Shown in pieces: positions 43,730 through 55,532 of a stretch of 64,000 nt of DNA. The DNA is from Coniella vitis (taxonomy: Eukaryota; Ascomycota; Sordariomycetes; Diaporthales; Schizoparmaceae): positions 2,294,001-2,358,000 of the forward strand of contig WUJK01000004.1 in assembly GCA_011317545.1 (NCBI GenBank), read 5' to 3'. Each line of letters starts with the position of its first letter. Position 1 is the stretch's first letter. The notes under the pieces are model-generated. The model saw nothing but the letters and a program-made list of their open reading frames with translations. It did no database searches and had not been told where the DNA came from. The position numbers were made by a program, and so were the translations under genes.

Positions 43730-45220
43730 GATGTGTTGCGTAGATATCCCTCTGCCCTGGGGTCGATTTCTGGGATGGGGTTTGTGTATGGCGTCGTGGG
43801 CGAAAACAAGAGGGAGAAAAAGACAGACGCCACAGAAAGATTTGTGGTGTGAGGAAGAGGAAGAGAGGTGGTTTATATGGGACCAAGTGTTATATCCAGA
43901 CTGTAATAAGCGGTGCGACTGGCATCGTCAAGATCATCTAGAATCTTGGGTGAACTCTGAGGATACTTTGGAGCGCAAAGTGAGGGTATCACGAGTGAAC
44001 GAGAAGAATGAAACTGATCCAAGTCAAGACAATAGAAGAATATCGAAGACAAAAAAGAATAGGTCAGACCGAGTACGGAGCCCACCGAGTTACAAGCAAG
44101 GGACTATGTGAATCCCATGATTTGTCCGACTTTTTCTCGGGTGCAACAGCACAGAGACAAGACATAGGCAATGGCGACGATATTCGCCCAATTGTCAAGA
44201 GGGCCATATTAGTGATGGACTTGGTCAATAGGCCCCATACAGATTTCTCTTAGCCCGCTGACGCCATCCCGATAGCCGCGTTGCCGCCCGTCCTGGCCTA
44301 GCCTCAGCCAGCGAACCGGCGGCAGCCTTTAGTCAGGCACCGCTCACGGGTTCGACTGGCGGGCTGACCAGACAACAAAGCACTGATGAACACCAACCAT
44401 GACGCAGGATTATAGACACTTCGCGTACATGTACATCTTCTCGCAAGGCTCTTCAAAAAGGGTCCTCTATTCCCTGACTTGCACCCATCGCGCGCTTTTG
44501 AAAATGGCTAAAAGGAAAACAGAAAATTGCCCCCATCCCGTGTCCGCCAGGCCCGTTCGCCCGCCCAGCTTTGCCTGTCCGTATACAAAAAAAGACCAAG
44601 AAATGTTTTGAAAAGACGAAAATGAAGAAAGAAGGAAGTCTGAGCAACACAAAGGATACTGAGAGTGCAGTATCCGCCACCGACGACCATCATAAAAAAA
44701 AAGAAAAGGGGGGGGGGGCTCGGTTTTGCCCAACACCAGCAAGGCTCTCAAATCTCAGCTCGTCGCCCTGTATTGTCCCTCATCTGCGCTTGCCCCACTC
44801 GAGCTGTCAAAAAAAAAAAAACAATAGATCTGATGACTCATCATTCATCGTGAGTCAGCCATCAGCTGTCAATTGTTATCCTAAAGCGTCCCAGTGGTGG
44901 CAAATAGTCCAGATCGGGAGAGGTTCATTATAAGAATTCGTACGGGTAGGACATGGTAAAAGGGGGTTGCTGGCTGGGATCGTGGTGCGATGCAGTCGGT
45001 CGCGTAGTTTCCATTGGAGAGAGCCATCGACATATTGAAGCGCCGAAAGAGTCGATGATAAGTACTGTAAAGACGTCATCCGATGTGGCTCGCTCCGGCT
45101 GGCTGGTACGACCTTTGCCCCGTTACCTCCACGAGGCCAAGCCAAGAAGAATCAACAAGTAAGAAGAAAGCAAAGGAGAACAAACAGCAGTGATGTTGTG
45201 GTAGCCAGCGCTCCGTCACT
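43730..45220. other. 1.5 kb intergenic region
   Basis: MET1 upstream region and RHO3 3' region. Contains A- and G-rich runs near 44693-44718 and 44808-44821. Nothing coding is supported. Confidence 0.6.
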
Positions 45221-46195
45221 TTACATCACCACACAGCTGTTTTCTTCCTTGTCCTTTCTCACGCTTAACGCCACGCGAGCGGCTTCCGTAAAGGCCTCGT
45301 TGACACCGCGATTGCGCATGGCCGAGCATTCGAGGTACCGCAGCGCATTGATTCTTCGAGCGACCTCCAGACCTTGGTCGTACCCAATCATGGGCTTCTT
45401 CTCCTTGCGTCCATCGGCAGCATCGCTGCTGGCAGGAGCTTCCTCCTCGTCCTCGGCGCCCTCGCGTAAATCACACTTGAGCGCCACCAACACGAGCTTG
45501 ACTCCCGGGCAGTTGTCAGCAATCTCGCCTACCCATTTGCTTTCGACGTTTTCCAGACTGTCTTTGCTGTCGACACTGTAGCAGAGCATGATCAAATCCG
45601 TGTCATCTGGAGAGGGCCATATGCATATTAGTGGCAAAAACTTCGGACGCGGTGGGGGTGGTCCGGCGCCGGAGCCATGACGAACCGTATGATAAGCTGC
45701 GCAACCTGTCGAATTCTTCTTGTCCTGCCGTGTCCCACAGAGACAGTTCTATGTGGACATTGTCGACAAAGATATCTGTGCCCACTATGTCAACTCAAGC
45801 GTCCAATGTATCAACGTATTGTTCGAACTAGCCGCCACGCACCATGGACGTAATTCTCGAAAACTGTGGGCTCGTAGACTGTTGGGAAATAGCTGTGCAG
45901 AAATTGTCAGCCGCATTTGATCGCTTGTCGGGGAGGGTTGGGCAACTCGGGCTGTCACTCGATTTACACATCAAGCAAGGGAATACTTACCCTCTAGTAA
46001 AGACATTTAACAAGGAAGTCTTGCCGCAGGCACCGTCGCCCCTACAAAGCGAGAATTCCCACCGTTAACCAATTGCTTCTTTCTCGCGCTCTTTCTTGAC
46101 GTCCTTGCCCCTTTCGGATCTTCCACAGGTAGCAGTACTCACAGCAAGACGAGCTTGCGCTGGACGGTTTTGCTTCCACCAAGTCCACAAGGCAT
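45221..46195 (-). CDS. RHO3: Rho-family GTPase, Rho3-like
   Basis: Five exons in transcript order, 46143-46195, 45991-46041, 45843-45892, 45686-45775 and 45221-45606, give 209 residues with every splice in frame. Motifs: GDGACGKTSLL (G1, residues 19-29), YEPTVFENYVHD (switch I), WDTAGQEEFDRLRSLSY (switch II), LVALKCDL and the final CVVM prenylation box. The KLVLLGDG start and the EDEEEAPASSDAADG insertion before the last helix match Rho3 of filamentous ascomycetes, which directs exocyst and actin-dependent polarised growth at hyphal tips. Four introns cut the G1-to-switch region. The donor after SLSY is GTTCGT, weaker than the others. A 2.7 kb upstream region separates it from the next feature. 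Confidence 0.93.
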
Positions 46196-48959
46196 GATCT
46201 TTTGCACAAGGCGGCGGAGACAAGAGGAAGGAAGGTTTGGATCGAAGGGCGAGGGCCGTGTTCGGTAAGCACTTCGAGTACACCTGAATAGTTGCAAATT
46301 GTAGAATCGGGCAACAATTGATAAACGTAGTGTTACGACCAGGACAAGCTCGTTGATCGAATCAGGCAATGCGAAGCTACAACGACAGTGCGGATGGTCG
46401 AATGGAACTGCAGCGTGGACTCGGGTTTTACTCGCGTATAAGATGACAGTGTCTCAGTCTCTCGGGCGCGGAATAGACACGCAAAAGGGTTCGAATCCGG
46501 GTCGGGCAAGAGGAACTCGTAGAGGTAAGTAGACACAAAGGGGCGTAGCGGGCAGAACGCCGCTAGGAAAGGACTGGAGCCGAAAGTGAAAAGCCAGCCT
46601 CCCGAGAGAGCAAAGGTCGACGGGGAGAGAGGGAAGCGCCAGAGGGCGATGCCGCAATGCTGCGATGCCAGTGGTGTGTCGAAGTGTCGTACGAAGTGTG
46701 AAGGGGTGCCGACAATAATAAAGTAATCGAGCTTGTCAAACGGATTGACGGCCTGTGCTATGTAGCAGTGGGAGCGGCACGAGGCGCCAGATGAGGTCGG
46801 ACTGGTAACGGCTGGTTGCACGTCGAAAAGAAGGAAGAGAACGAACGGAAGGCAGGCGTTCCAAGGGTGCGGCTACTGTCTTAGCCCGCCTTGAATCGGG
46901 AGGGCGAGGACTGGGCTGGACCGGATCGGACTGATGAGGTCAGCGCAGTGATGTGCAACTGTGGACCGTCAATAGAGCCCAGAGGAAGAGAGAGCAACAA
47001 GAAGGCAACAGGATGATGCGATAGGATACGATTTGATGCGATAGCTGCTGTTGCTGTCGGGCGCAAGCGGTGACAAGTCAGTGAGTGAGTGTCTGGGAGA
47101 AAGGGTTGCGTTTGTTGGAAATGAGGAAATGAACGACCAGGCGACAGCGTGATGAACGGAGCCGACAAGAAAGAACCGAGGAATGCTGCAGTGCAGTGCA
47201 GTGAGTGCTACAGCGTACTGGCAATATACTGGACAGGCTGGGCAGGTGGCAGAGATACAGGCCCGGCTGGGCAATACGACTATGTAATGCTAGGCAACGA
47301 CTGGCAACGCTACCACGCGGCCCAGTCAGTTGGTCGGCTGGTTGGCTGGCTTGGCTCAGTGGCTCAGTAGCCCCGTGGCCGAGTGGCAGGAGTGGAAACA
47401 GGGGACCTGACCTCGCCAGCACGCAGTAAATTAGCCGCTGTTCATTCCATGCGCCACAACCCTGCACAGTGGAGCCAGGCCAATGTCAAGCCCGATGCAG
47501 GCCAATCTCCCCAGCTTTCAATCGCAATCCCGCCGAAATTGGATTACACTTATTACCCCCTAGTCTTGTCCTCACTCAGTCAGTCAGTCAATCAGTCAGT
47601 CAATTCGTGAAACCGTTTGAAGTTCAATGTGGTTTTGCATGGCAAGTTTTACTTATATTATGCTTAGATACTGCACTGTTTACAAATACTGACATATTTT
47701 CCCCCTTTGTCGCAGGCCATCGCAGATACAGCGGGCCGCGCCTTGGCTAGCCCGGGGCTAGTGAACCCTGACCCCAAATGGCCCAAGCCTACAGCGCCCT
47801 GAGGCTCTGGAGCCTTGTAAAAGCCCGCGCCTAGAACCCATTGGGAAGCTGAAAGTGCCGCTGCTGAAAATACCCAGACTTACTTGGTGGGTGATTTGTA
47901 CAGATCGACTTTGGGGGGGGAGGTGAATGGGCGTCCCATTTTTCTTCATCCCTATCAATACATCGTTCAGCTCCTTCGCCCTGCCTCCGGTACCGCCGCC
48001 ATCATGTACATATGTATGGACATTCCCTACCATGAGACATTTGTTCCTAGAGGCGCTCGTCCCGAGACAATGCCATCATGCGCCATGCCTGCTTGTTGAA
48101 ACAAACAGCAAACCACCACAGAGTCAAGGGGACTATCAAATACTTGGCCATCTGAGTCACGCACGACTTATAGCAGCAGAGTGCAGTTGCCCAACGACTT
48201 TGTAGTTTACCTCTATCTCTTCCAGACCATCATAATCGCGTTGCTCTCACCTTTGTGGCCCGTCTTGCAAGCCGGACGCCCCGCAAGTGGAAAGTTGAAG
48301 CCAAAGTGGGGAACAGAGCAACTCTCGCATGCACGTACTTACAAATAGCCCGGCCAATCATCTTACATGCTTCGGATGCCTTTGCGCTCCTCCTTCTCTG
48401 GTCCAGACTAATACAGAGAGGTGCTGCACTGTACATGCTAGTATAGGTCCAATGAACTCAGCTGGTCCATTCTCCACCAATTCATAACAAGGCTACCGAG
48501 TATAAAGTCGTGGCATAAGCCATCTGAGTGTGTAAAAATACACAAGGCTCGGCTCGCCTCAGCATAGCACGGCTTCTCTGCATAGCCCACATGCAATCGC
48601 TCAGATGGTATGATGAGGTAAGCTGTATCAAATAGAACCACTACCGGTTCGACCATGAAACGAAAAGATGGGTATAATAACGAGAAGAGCAATCCCACGG
48701 AGGATGGTTGGATAGTTGACTATATCTCTTCTTTTATATTTACATATATAAAAAGAAAAAGAAAAACGAAATCCAAGTACGTATCATTCATCTATAGCAC
48801 CGAACAACCACAAACATTCGTTAACTTAGTAACAGAAATTCTTCAACGTGGCTTCTTCAAGGAAAAAAGCCAGAGTACACAGTACAACAAGAAATTTCAT
48901 GAACTGAAACTTTGAGTAATCCCGGAAGTCGAGAAGAGGGGGTGGGACGGACAGGAGAA
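46196..48959. other. 2.8 kb upstream region of RHO3, no supportable gene
   Basis: Contains purine/GAGTGA and CAGT repeats (47574-47602) and a CTAGCCCGGGGCTAG near-palindrome near 47747. A tRNA-like T-arm word near 46487 lacks pairing for a cloverleaf. No gene is supported. Confidence 0.55.
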
Positions 48960-49562
48960 TCGGTGGCCATCAAGAGATACCTTGTGGAGTTGTCAAATAT
49001 ACAAAAGCTCACCTTGGCAACAAGAGCTGCGCCCCGACTCGTTTCTGTAAGCGGCGGGAGCCGTCTAACCCATCTGAGAAATCTTGAACCACTTCTTCGA
49101 CTTGCTACCATAAGCCGTAAAGTTACCGCCACAATCATGTATCCACAACGTCAGAGGCCATGGCTTGTGCGTCGCCTTGGGCCCAAAAGGCGTTGATGTT
49201 CTCGCCGGCAGCAACGGAGGCGCTGAGCGTGCAGAGGTGCCGCCGTTGCAGGTCATTATGGGCTCCATGACAGAATGAGCCGAATTGTAGTTGGGCTATT
49301 GCTACTTGATTGTCTTGAGGGGGGTAGCAGGTGAGTAGCGGATATAGCCTGGGTAAGTGAAGAGAAGGGATATATGGGGAGCTATGTGGGCCTCTGATGA
49401 GTGTAAGGAAAGGAGAAAGATGAGTAAAAAAAGATTTTTTTGATTTTTTTTTTTTTGAAAAGAAATAAACAAAAAGAAAGCTGCTTACTTTCCGCCGATT
49501 TGGTAAAAAATCTCAACACTGTGAGCGATGGCCAAAGAAGCCAGCGAAAGGATGGAGCTCAT
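48960..49562 (-). pseudogene. decayed AA9-type lytic polysaccharide monooxygenase
   Basis: On the minus strand an ATG at 49562 opens a signal peptide (MSSILSLASLAIA) followed directly by His, as expected of AA9 mature N-termini, then HSVEIFYQIGG and a GTAAGC donor. After an about 140-base intron (acceptor near 49349) the AA9 pattern continues: GYIRYSPATPLKTIK, PNYN, EPIMTCNGG, ASVAAGENINAFW, then WIHDCGGNFTAYGS and KKWFKISQMG. It is broken: two TAG stops at 49302-49304 and 49296-49298, a frame shift after CNGGT, a shift back before the DCGG segment, and a stop after QMG. The join of first exon to second is also out of phase. The 3' part below 49066 is hardly recognisable. AA9 enzymes oxidatively cut cellulose and related polymers; this copy cannot make one. 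Confidence rests on remembered family features. Confidence 0.62.
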
Positions 49563-50987
49563 ATGTGCCTCATCGTGGTGTGACTGACTGCAAAGATGGA
49601 AGGCAGGCAAGACATATATCTGCCCATAAGTAGATCTCTTTCAGGCTCTTCATACGCCTGTGAGGCACTAGTGGGCTCAGACCCAACCGCCATGTTGGTG
49701 TCCCTAATAAATTTATCCAGTCAAGGGTTCGGTTTCGAGATTATAACGGCTCTTCAATACCCCACATAGAGCACGCGTCCCTGGTCCCTGCTGAACGTTA
49801 CTGGCCTTGATGATTTGCGAGTGCGCTGTAACTAGACGACAAGTCAAGCAAGTGTGTGACCTTAAGTATAGTCACGACCACATTCAATGTCATAGAAATC
49901 ACGGTGCCGCAACAAAGAACCTGCCTTGCTCTGAAGGAAATGGAGCATTGTCACCGCTGCCCCAGAATTGGATCATAAGTACGGAGCCTCAAATCAGCGT
50001 AATAACTCCCTGTCGTGGCCATGGTCCAAGATGTAGCAAATGACAAAGTTCCGGAGTGACCGATTCGCGCAAGAGTGCTCAAGGATCTTGTATCGCTATA
50101 GAATGTACAGGCGCCAAGGATCAATTGGTATGCAGTCCATAAGGAAAAAATGCATGATAACAAAAGGGGCAATGCCAACATCGATTTGGGTCGATGATCA
50201 GGTCTGAAAACACGGGAAACATGCTCTCTTTGCATTGCAGAGACCACGTTCAGAGTCGCTTGTAGTTTGTTGTATTGACGTTGGGATGTAAAACAGTTTT
50301 CGCTTACTATTTGGCCAATTCATGTGTGCTTTGAGTGCCGTTGAGTGGCCTCTTGACGCTTTAAGACTCGGCTTTTTTCTCTCTTCTTTCTTATTTGTGC
50401 TTCTAGATACTAGCAGCTAGTTTTGGCACCTGTCATGAAAGGAATCGCACGAGCCAAGCACAATGGATGATGAGCGCTCGGTTTTGAAAGGTAGTGATGC
50501 GAGCTGGCATTTTCATTGCAGTTCCTCGACATTGCCCTTGGCCTTCGATTAAGCTTCGATGTAACAGTGATGGCAGAGAAGGATCACGCAGAGCAGGGCT
50601 GGCGACGTAGGGCAAGCCTGGTTGTGCGCTGTTCCGGAAAGAAAAACGTTGATTTAAGTTCAATATGCTGCACACGGAGGTTGTTGGCTATTTCAAAGTC
50701 CAGGTCGTGAAGCGCCCATTACTATGTTACGAGCAGCGCCCTTTAGTCAGCACAACTTCTCAATCGGAACCGCTTCCGAGAACCGGGAAGCGAGCCCCAA
50801 CCTTCTAGAAGGTCTTGGATAGCACTTGCCGCCGCCGCCGACACGCCACCGACAAACAGAGCGAGCAAATCCTACACCTCTCTCAATAGCACAACCTCCT
50901 CCTCCGGCCGGTCTCCCGAGTACGTTTCTCCACTGTCGGCTTCACGCCCCCGTAACTCTCACAACCTTCACACTACACGATAATACA
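49563..50987. other. intergenic, MZM1 promoter side
   Basis: No coding signal is seen. A 12-base palindrome CCTTCTAGAAGG at 50801-50812 lies 176 bases before the MZM1 start. Confidence 0.55.
50801..50812. promoter_or_regulatory. perfect palindrome with heat-shock-element core (TTCtaGAA)
   Basis: CCTTCTAGAAGG reads the same on both strands and contains the TTCnnGAA arrangement bound by heat-shock factors. It sits upstream of MZM1; binding is an inference. Confidence 0.35.
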
Positions 50988-51434
50988 ATGGCGGCTCTCG
51001 CTGCCTACCGTAACGTCTTGCGCGCCACCCGCATCGCCTTCCAAGGCGACGAGCGTGTTCTCTCCGCCGCCCGCCAACAAGCCCGCGCCGGCTTCCGCGC
51101 AAAGGCAGACTTGCAGCCTTCGGACCCAGCCGCGGGCGCTGCAATTGAGGAGGCGCAAGCTGTTGCGGATATTTTAAAGGCAAACATTGTGCAGGGCAGA
51201 AGAGAAGGCAATGGTGATCTTTACAGTGAGTGTTGCTTTTATACTCTTCCTTTCTTTTACTTCACTTTGCAATGGGGATGTAGGCGTTTCATCTAATTTG
51301 CTTGCTAATCATGTTCTTTTGACAAAGAGTTGAGGATACACGAACACACGGAGCGCGGCGACAACGACTCGATCACTTTGGCGGGCATGAAAAAAGCTGC
51401 GACCGAGAGTGGAAGCGGGTGTTGCTCGAGCTGA
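50988..51434 (+). CDS. MZM1: complex III assembly factor Mzm1 (LYRM7-like)
   Basis: Two exons, 50988-51225 and 51328-51434, separated by a 102-base GTGAGT intron with a GCTAAT branch site and an AAG acceptor, give 114 residues. The N-terminal AAYRNVLRATRIAFQGDERVL is the LYR-family (complex1_LYR) helix pair. After splicing the diagnostic KLRIHEHTERGDNDSI follows, and the protein ends in GSGCCSS. Mzm1 stabilises the Rieske iron-sulfur protein Rip1 in the mitochondrial matrix before its insertion into the cytochrome bc1 complex. The acceptor is CAAAG rather than a YAG, so it is slightly unusual, but the conserved frame leaves no other choice. Length is normal for the family. Confidence 0.88.
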
Positions 51435-51858
51435 GGAAAACCAGAGAATTGAAAAACCTACATGGCTAGGATCGCTGCTTTTATGAGATGACACTTTCAT
51501 GTCATGCCAGTAAAGCAATCAATCGAGCCTCTATGCCAAGCAGCTGTTCGCAGATGACTCTGAGTCTACGATAGACGGACACAAGTGGCAGCACTACCTG
51601 GAAGGTCGCACGCGGAGTAGGAATAAGATATTGCACGACGCTGGCTACTACCTAGGTAGTTTGTAAGATTACGAAAAGCTTTGGATAGAATTGCCCAAAT
51701 ATGATACCCCTCTGCTAAACACACAGAACTCGACGAGAAGCAGGTTGAATTACAGTAGAATGCTCCGCCTATTTCAGTTTGCATGGTATCCACCTGCTGT
51801 CTGGCTCCAGTAACTCCGTAACGCCATGAATGGAAAATGCCGCCACAGACCAAGTTTC
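51435..51858. other. convergent 3' intergenic region
   Basis: Between the MZM1 and SLT11 3' ends. Contains TACCTAGGTA at 51649-51658. No gene seen. Confidence 0.6.
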
Positions 51859-53022
51859 TCAGTTACCCGACAGACTAGCATAATTAACATCTTCAGCACC
51901 TGGAGGAGCAGCTACTGGTAGACTGGCAGGCCCGTCCTGCTGAGCAGCAGCACCCCCACCCTCAATAGCTCTCTGTCCACCTTGCTGCCTTCTTCCTTGC
52001 GAGAATGCCGAGCGACCGTCGCGCAGCATCTCTGATCGCTCTTCGCGATTCATTGTTCCGACCGCCTTGGGCTGGCTCCATCGCACACGTAGCGGGCATC
52101 CAGCAATGACTGCCCTTCCCTTACATTCTTCCGAGGCTCTCTCGGCAGCTTCTCTTGTCTCGTAGTTGATGAAGGCGCAGTGCGACATATGGGAGCAGAC
52201 CAGAGACTTTATCTTGCCGAATGCTTTGAAAAAGTCCCGAATCTTGTGTTCGGGCAGATCGTCTTCAATACCTGTGACGAAGAGCGACATAATGTTCTTG
52301 TCCGATGGTGGTTGCCAGTCCTTGGGCCCCGGAGGTAGCTGTGCAGCAGAAGGAAATGCGCCCTTTCTCGGGCCACCTGGACGTCCTCCTCCGCCGCCAG
52401 GTCTTGCACCTACTGCGCCAGCTGCTCTGGAATCTCTAGTTCTGATGGGTCCCGCGCCGCCCAAGCCTGCGCCAACAGCCATGTTGCCTCCGGTCGCACT
52501 TCTCGAGCTCTCGCCGGTGGGATTGCCCTTCTCATCCACGACCCTTCCTTTTCTGAAATAGGGCTTGCTCTGTGCGAGCTTCCTCAACAGTTCTCTTGCT
52601 TTCTCGTCTGTCTTTTCATACTCCTCAACACCGCCCCGTCCTTCTTCGATGGCTTTTTCATTGTTCTGGGCAAAGAACTCTCGATTGATTTCGCTCTGGG
52701 GACCGGGCGCGACCATCTTGAGCGCAGCATCGCGCACCACAATGGGGAGTCCAAACGACAAGTCGAGCATGCAGCACTGGCAGCAATTCTTGAGGCGCGC
52801 ACAGGTAAGACAGATGCTCGTACGCTTCTTGCGGCCATGGGCCCGATCGGCTGACCAGCTGAAGATGGTGAAGGGGCGCGAGCATAGCTTGCACTCAGCG
52901 CCGTAGTCTTCTTTGAGCATTTTGACATATGGGTTTTCGGGGAGGCAGGATTCGCAGACGGAGGGAAAATCGGTCGATTCCCAGCCGGAGCGGTTAAGGT
53001 CTTGTTTTATTTGCGGCGGCAT
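51859..53022 (-). CDS. SLT11: pre-mRNA splicing factor Slt11/Ecm2 (RBM22-like)
   Basis: A single exon of 387 residues from an ATG at 53022. N-terminal zinc-binding region: CESCLPENPYVKM, GAECKLCSRPFTIF, ICLTCARLKNCCQCCML (residues about 23-92). A Glu/Lys-rich segment and a Gly/Arg linker (ARPGGGGGRPGGPRKG) lead to an RNA-recognition motif at about 240-320 (MSLFVTGIEDDLPEHKIRDFF ... SHCAFINYETREAAERA). The tail is Gly/Ala/Gln-rich. This order is specific to the Slt11/Ecm2/RBM22 group, a spliceosomal protein that contacts U6 and U2 snRNA in activated spliceosomes. Its 3' end converges with MZM1. An unspliced gene for a splicing factor is common in fungi. Confidence 0.93.
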   Translation of the reverse strand: MPPQIKQDLNRSGWESTDFPSVCESCLPENPYVKMLKEDYGAECKLCSRPFTIFSWSADRAHGRKKRTSICLTCARLKNCCQCCMLDLSFGLPIVVRDAALKMVAPGPQSEINREFFAQNNEKAIEEGRGGVEEYEKTDEKARELLRKLAQSKPYFRKGRVVDEKGNPTGESSRSATGGNMAVGAGLGGAGPIRTRDSRAAGAVGARPGGGGGRPGGPRKGAFPSAAQLPPGPKDWQPPSDKNIMSLFVTGIEDDLPEHKIRDFFKAFGKIKSLVCSHMSHCAFINYETREAAERASEECKGRAVIAGCPLRVRWSQPKAVGTMNREERSEMLRDGRSAFSQGRRQQGGQRAIEGGGAAAQQDGPASLPVAAPPGAEDVNYASLSGN

Positions 53023-54171
53023 GTTGATGATGGCTGGATGACGTTGGTAAAGATGGAAGGTTCGTTCCGTTTTGTGATATGCTCTTCGCTACGTCGTCTG
53101 GCCTCGCCCTTAGTGATTCGCACGCTCTGCTGTGGAAATGGAAGGTCGACGATGAGAAATACTGGGATCAACGCAATGTGTTTGTGACTGGATGGGAGTG
53201 GCGCCAGCAGTTGCAGTTCGGCGGGCAGAATGTTACTATGTATGGTTTGGAGTGGCGGCAGGAAAGGGAGCTTATCTTATCGGATTCCGCAATGGCTTAC
53301 CTCAGCATTCCAATCCTCCCAGGTCCCTTGGCACCTGAGGATACTTTGATACACGATACACAAGTGTCGTCAACCTACTATGACCATTCCACCAGGACTA
53401 GACATGAAGATTCTGGAGCGCAGATAGTGAGACACTCCGTACCTAGCTCTATATTACTACTGGAGCGGAAGTACTTCCAGTTACCATGCCTGTGAAGGAT
53501 CAAAGTCGTGATGAGTAGTAACGCTCCGGGAAGTCATACTTGCGTAGGGTCGGCACCGAGTCGGCAAATTCAGGGGCCGTGTGTATCGCAAAGATCGATC
53601 AGGAAATCTCTAGTATCACGGGCCAGCAACCGAGCCTCACGCCGCACTGCACATCATCGCAATCCATGACATCTGTATCTTCAACTCTCTACCCGATGAG
53701 AATCGTCCAAGCGCACAGATCCATACCACGAGGTTCGCCAACGTGTCTGGCTCAATGTCGTTGTCCAAATGCTTAAACGAGCAAGAATGCCGGTGGAGAT
53801 TGGCTCCTAGGATGCGCAATTGTCAGTGGGTGCTGTACAGGAGGACCCTTGCTGAGAGTTGGTTATCAAGGGCCTCCAGCCAATCGCAGTAGCGCCTGTG
53901 GACAGGGGAAAGGGGCTAGGTTGCATTAGCGGTCTACCGCATCCGTGGGCTGCACAACCGACCCGTTGCGCTGTGATTGCCCCCTGTCGGCCAGCTCAGA
54001 GAATCAACTAAAAAGAATGAGATTGATTGTACATAGTGGCCATATTCCGCTCCCTTCTCGTCCCCGGCGCTGTCCTGTCCTGTCTATCTCTGAGCCATTT
54101 TGCCTTGCCTTCTACCCAATTGACCCTTTCTGCCACCCAATTTTTTCGGTTCTGCCGTTCAACACGCCAAA
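53023..54171. other. divergent promoter region, SLT11 / ERG6
   Basis: Shared 1.15 kb upstream region without coding signal. The ERG6-proximal end is C/T-rich (54070-54150). Confidence 0.6.
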
Positions 54172-55532
54172 ATGAGCAACAAGATTCAGCTGGAGCAGGA
54201 GAACAAGGAGCGCGATGCCGCCTTCAACAAGGCGATGCACGGCAAGACTGCCGCTCAGGCCAACGGCATCGCAACCATTCTGTTCAAGGACCCCGAGGCC
54301 AAGAAGGCTGCCCTCGACGAGTACTTCAAGCACTTCGATGGAAAGAAGGCAGACAACGAGACCGATGCGGATCGCAAGGTGAGTCTCGCGCTCTACTGTC
54401 GCGGGCCTTGAATGTTGCGGACCAGTTCACACGTGGATTTTGACTGACAACATCTCGGCTACAGGCGCGCACTGACGAGTACGCTACTCTGACGAGACAG
54501 TGAGTTTTCCCTTCCTCAAATCCCTCCATCGTCTCAATTGGATCTCTTATTGACTTTGTTCGCTCTCCGCAGTTACTACAACCTTGCTACCGACATTTAC
54601 GAGTACGGATGGGGCCAGTCATTCCACTTCTGCCGCTTCTCCGTCGGCGAGCCCTTCTACCAGGCAATTGCCCGCCACGAACACTACCTTGCACACCAAA
54701 TCAACATTCAAGAGGGCATGACCGTTCTGGATGTTGGTTGCGGTGTTGGTGGACCTGCTCGCGAGATTGCCAAGTTCACTGGTGCCAACATTGTTGGTCT
54801 CAACAACAACGACTACCAGATTGAGCGTGCGACGCACTATGCCGCCAAGGAAAAGCTGTCAAACCAATTGACCTACGTCAAGGGTGACTTCATGGTAGGA
54901 ACATCTGCTCCCATCTCTTCTGGCCTTTGCGCTTAGTCTGACGGTTTTCTTTCTAGCAAATGTCCTTCCCGGACAACACGTTCGATGCCGTGTACGCCAT
55001 CGAGGCGACTGTCCACGCTCCCAAGCTAGAGGGTGTCTACAGCGAGATTTTCCGCGTGCTGAAGCCCGGCGGAACCTTTGGTGTGTACGAGTGGCTCATG
55101 ACAGATGACTACGACAACAACAACCCCGAGCACCGCAAGATTCGCTTGGCCATCGAGCTGGGCAACGGTATCTCCAACATGGTGCCCATCCAGGAGGGTC
55201 TGGACGCCATGAAGGCTGCAGGCTTCGAGCTTATCAAGCACGAGGACCTGGCACAGCGGCCTGACCCGATGCCTTGGTACTGGCCTTTGTCTGGCGAGGT
55301 CAAGTACCTGCAGTCAATGGGCGATGCCTTTACCATTTTCCGCATGACCAAGATTGGCCAATTCTTCACCCACGGCTTTGCAGGATTGATGGAGAAGCTG
55401 CGCATTGCACCTGCAGGCACACAAAAGACAGCCAACGCGCTTAGCGAGGGTGCCGATGGTCTGGTCGCTGGTGCGAGATTGAACCTCTTTACGCCCATGT
55501 ACCTGATGGTCGGACGCAAGCCAGCAAACTAG
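54172..55532 (+). CDS. ERG6: sterol 24-C-methyltransferase
   Basis: Four exons, 54172-54378, 54465-54499, 54573-54894 and 54957-55532, give 379 residues. All introns are short (62-86 bases) and in frame. The second exon is only 35 bases. Core motifs: HYYNLATDIYEYGWGQSFHFCRF (residues 81-103, sterol region), SAM-binding LDVGCGVGGPAR (133-144), IVGLNNNDYQIERA, and IEATVHAPKLEGVYSEIFRVLKPGG. Erg6 transfers a methyl group from SAM to C24 of zymosterol or lanosterol/eburicol in ergosterol synthesis; in yeast it is on lipid droplets and ER. Length and motifs are those of functional Erg6, and no lesion is seen. The divergent neighbour is SLT11. Confidence 0.96.

Noticed and set aside
46480..46500. 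tRNA-like T-arm word GGGTTCGAATCC
   Set aside because: Flanking bases do not pair into a T stem and no acceptor or D arm can be folded around it.
47374..47392. GTGGCCGAGTGG, reminiscent of a tRNA-Leu/Ser D arm
   Set aside because: No matching T arm or acceptor stem nearby.
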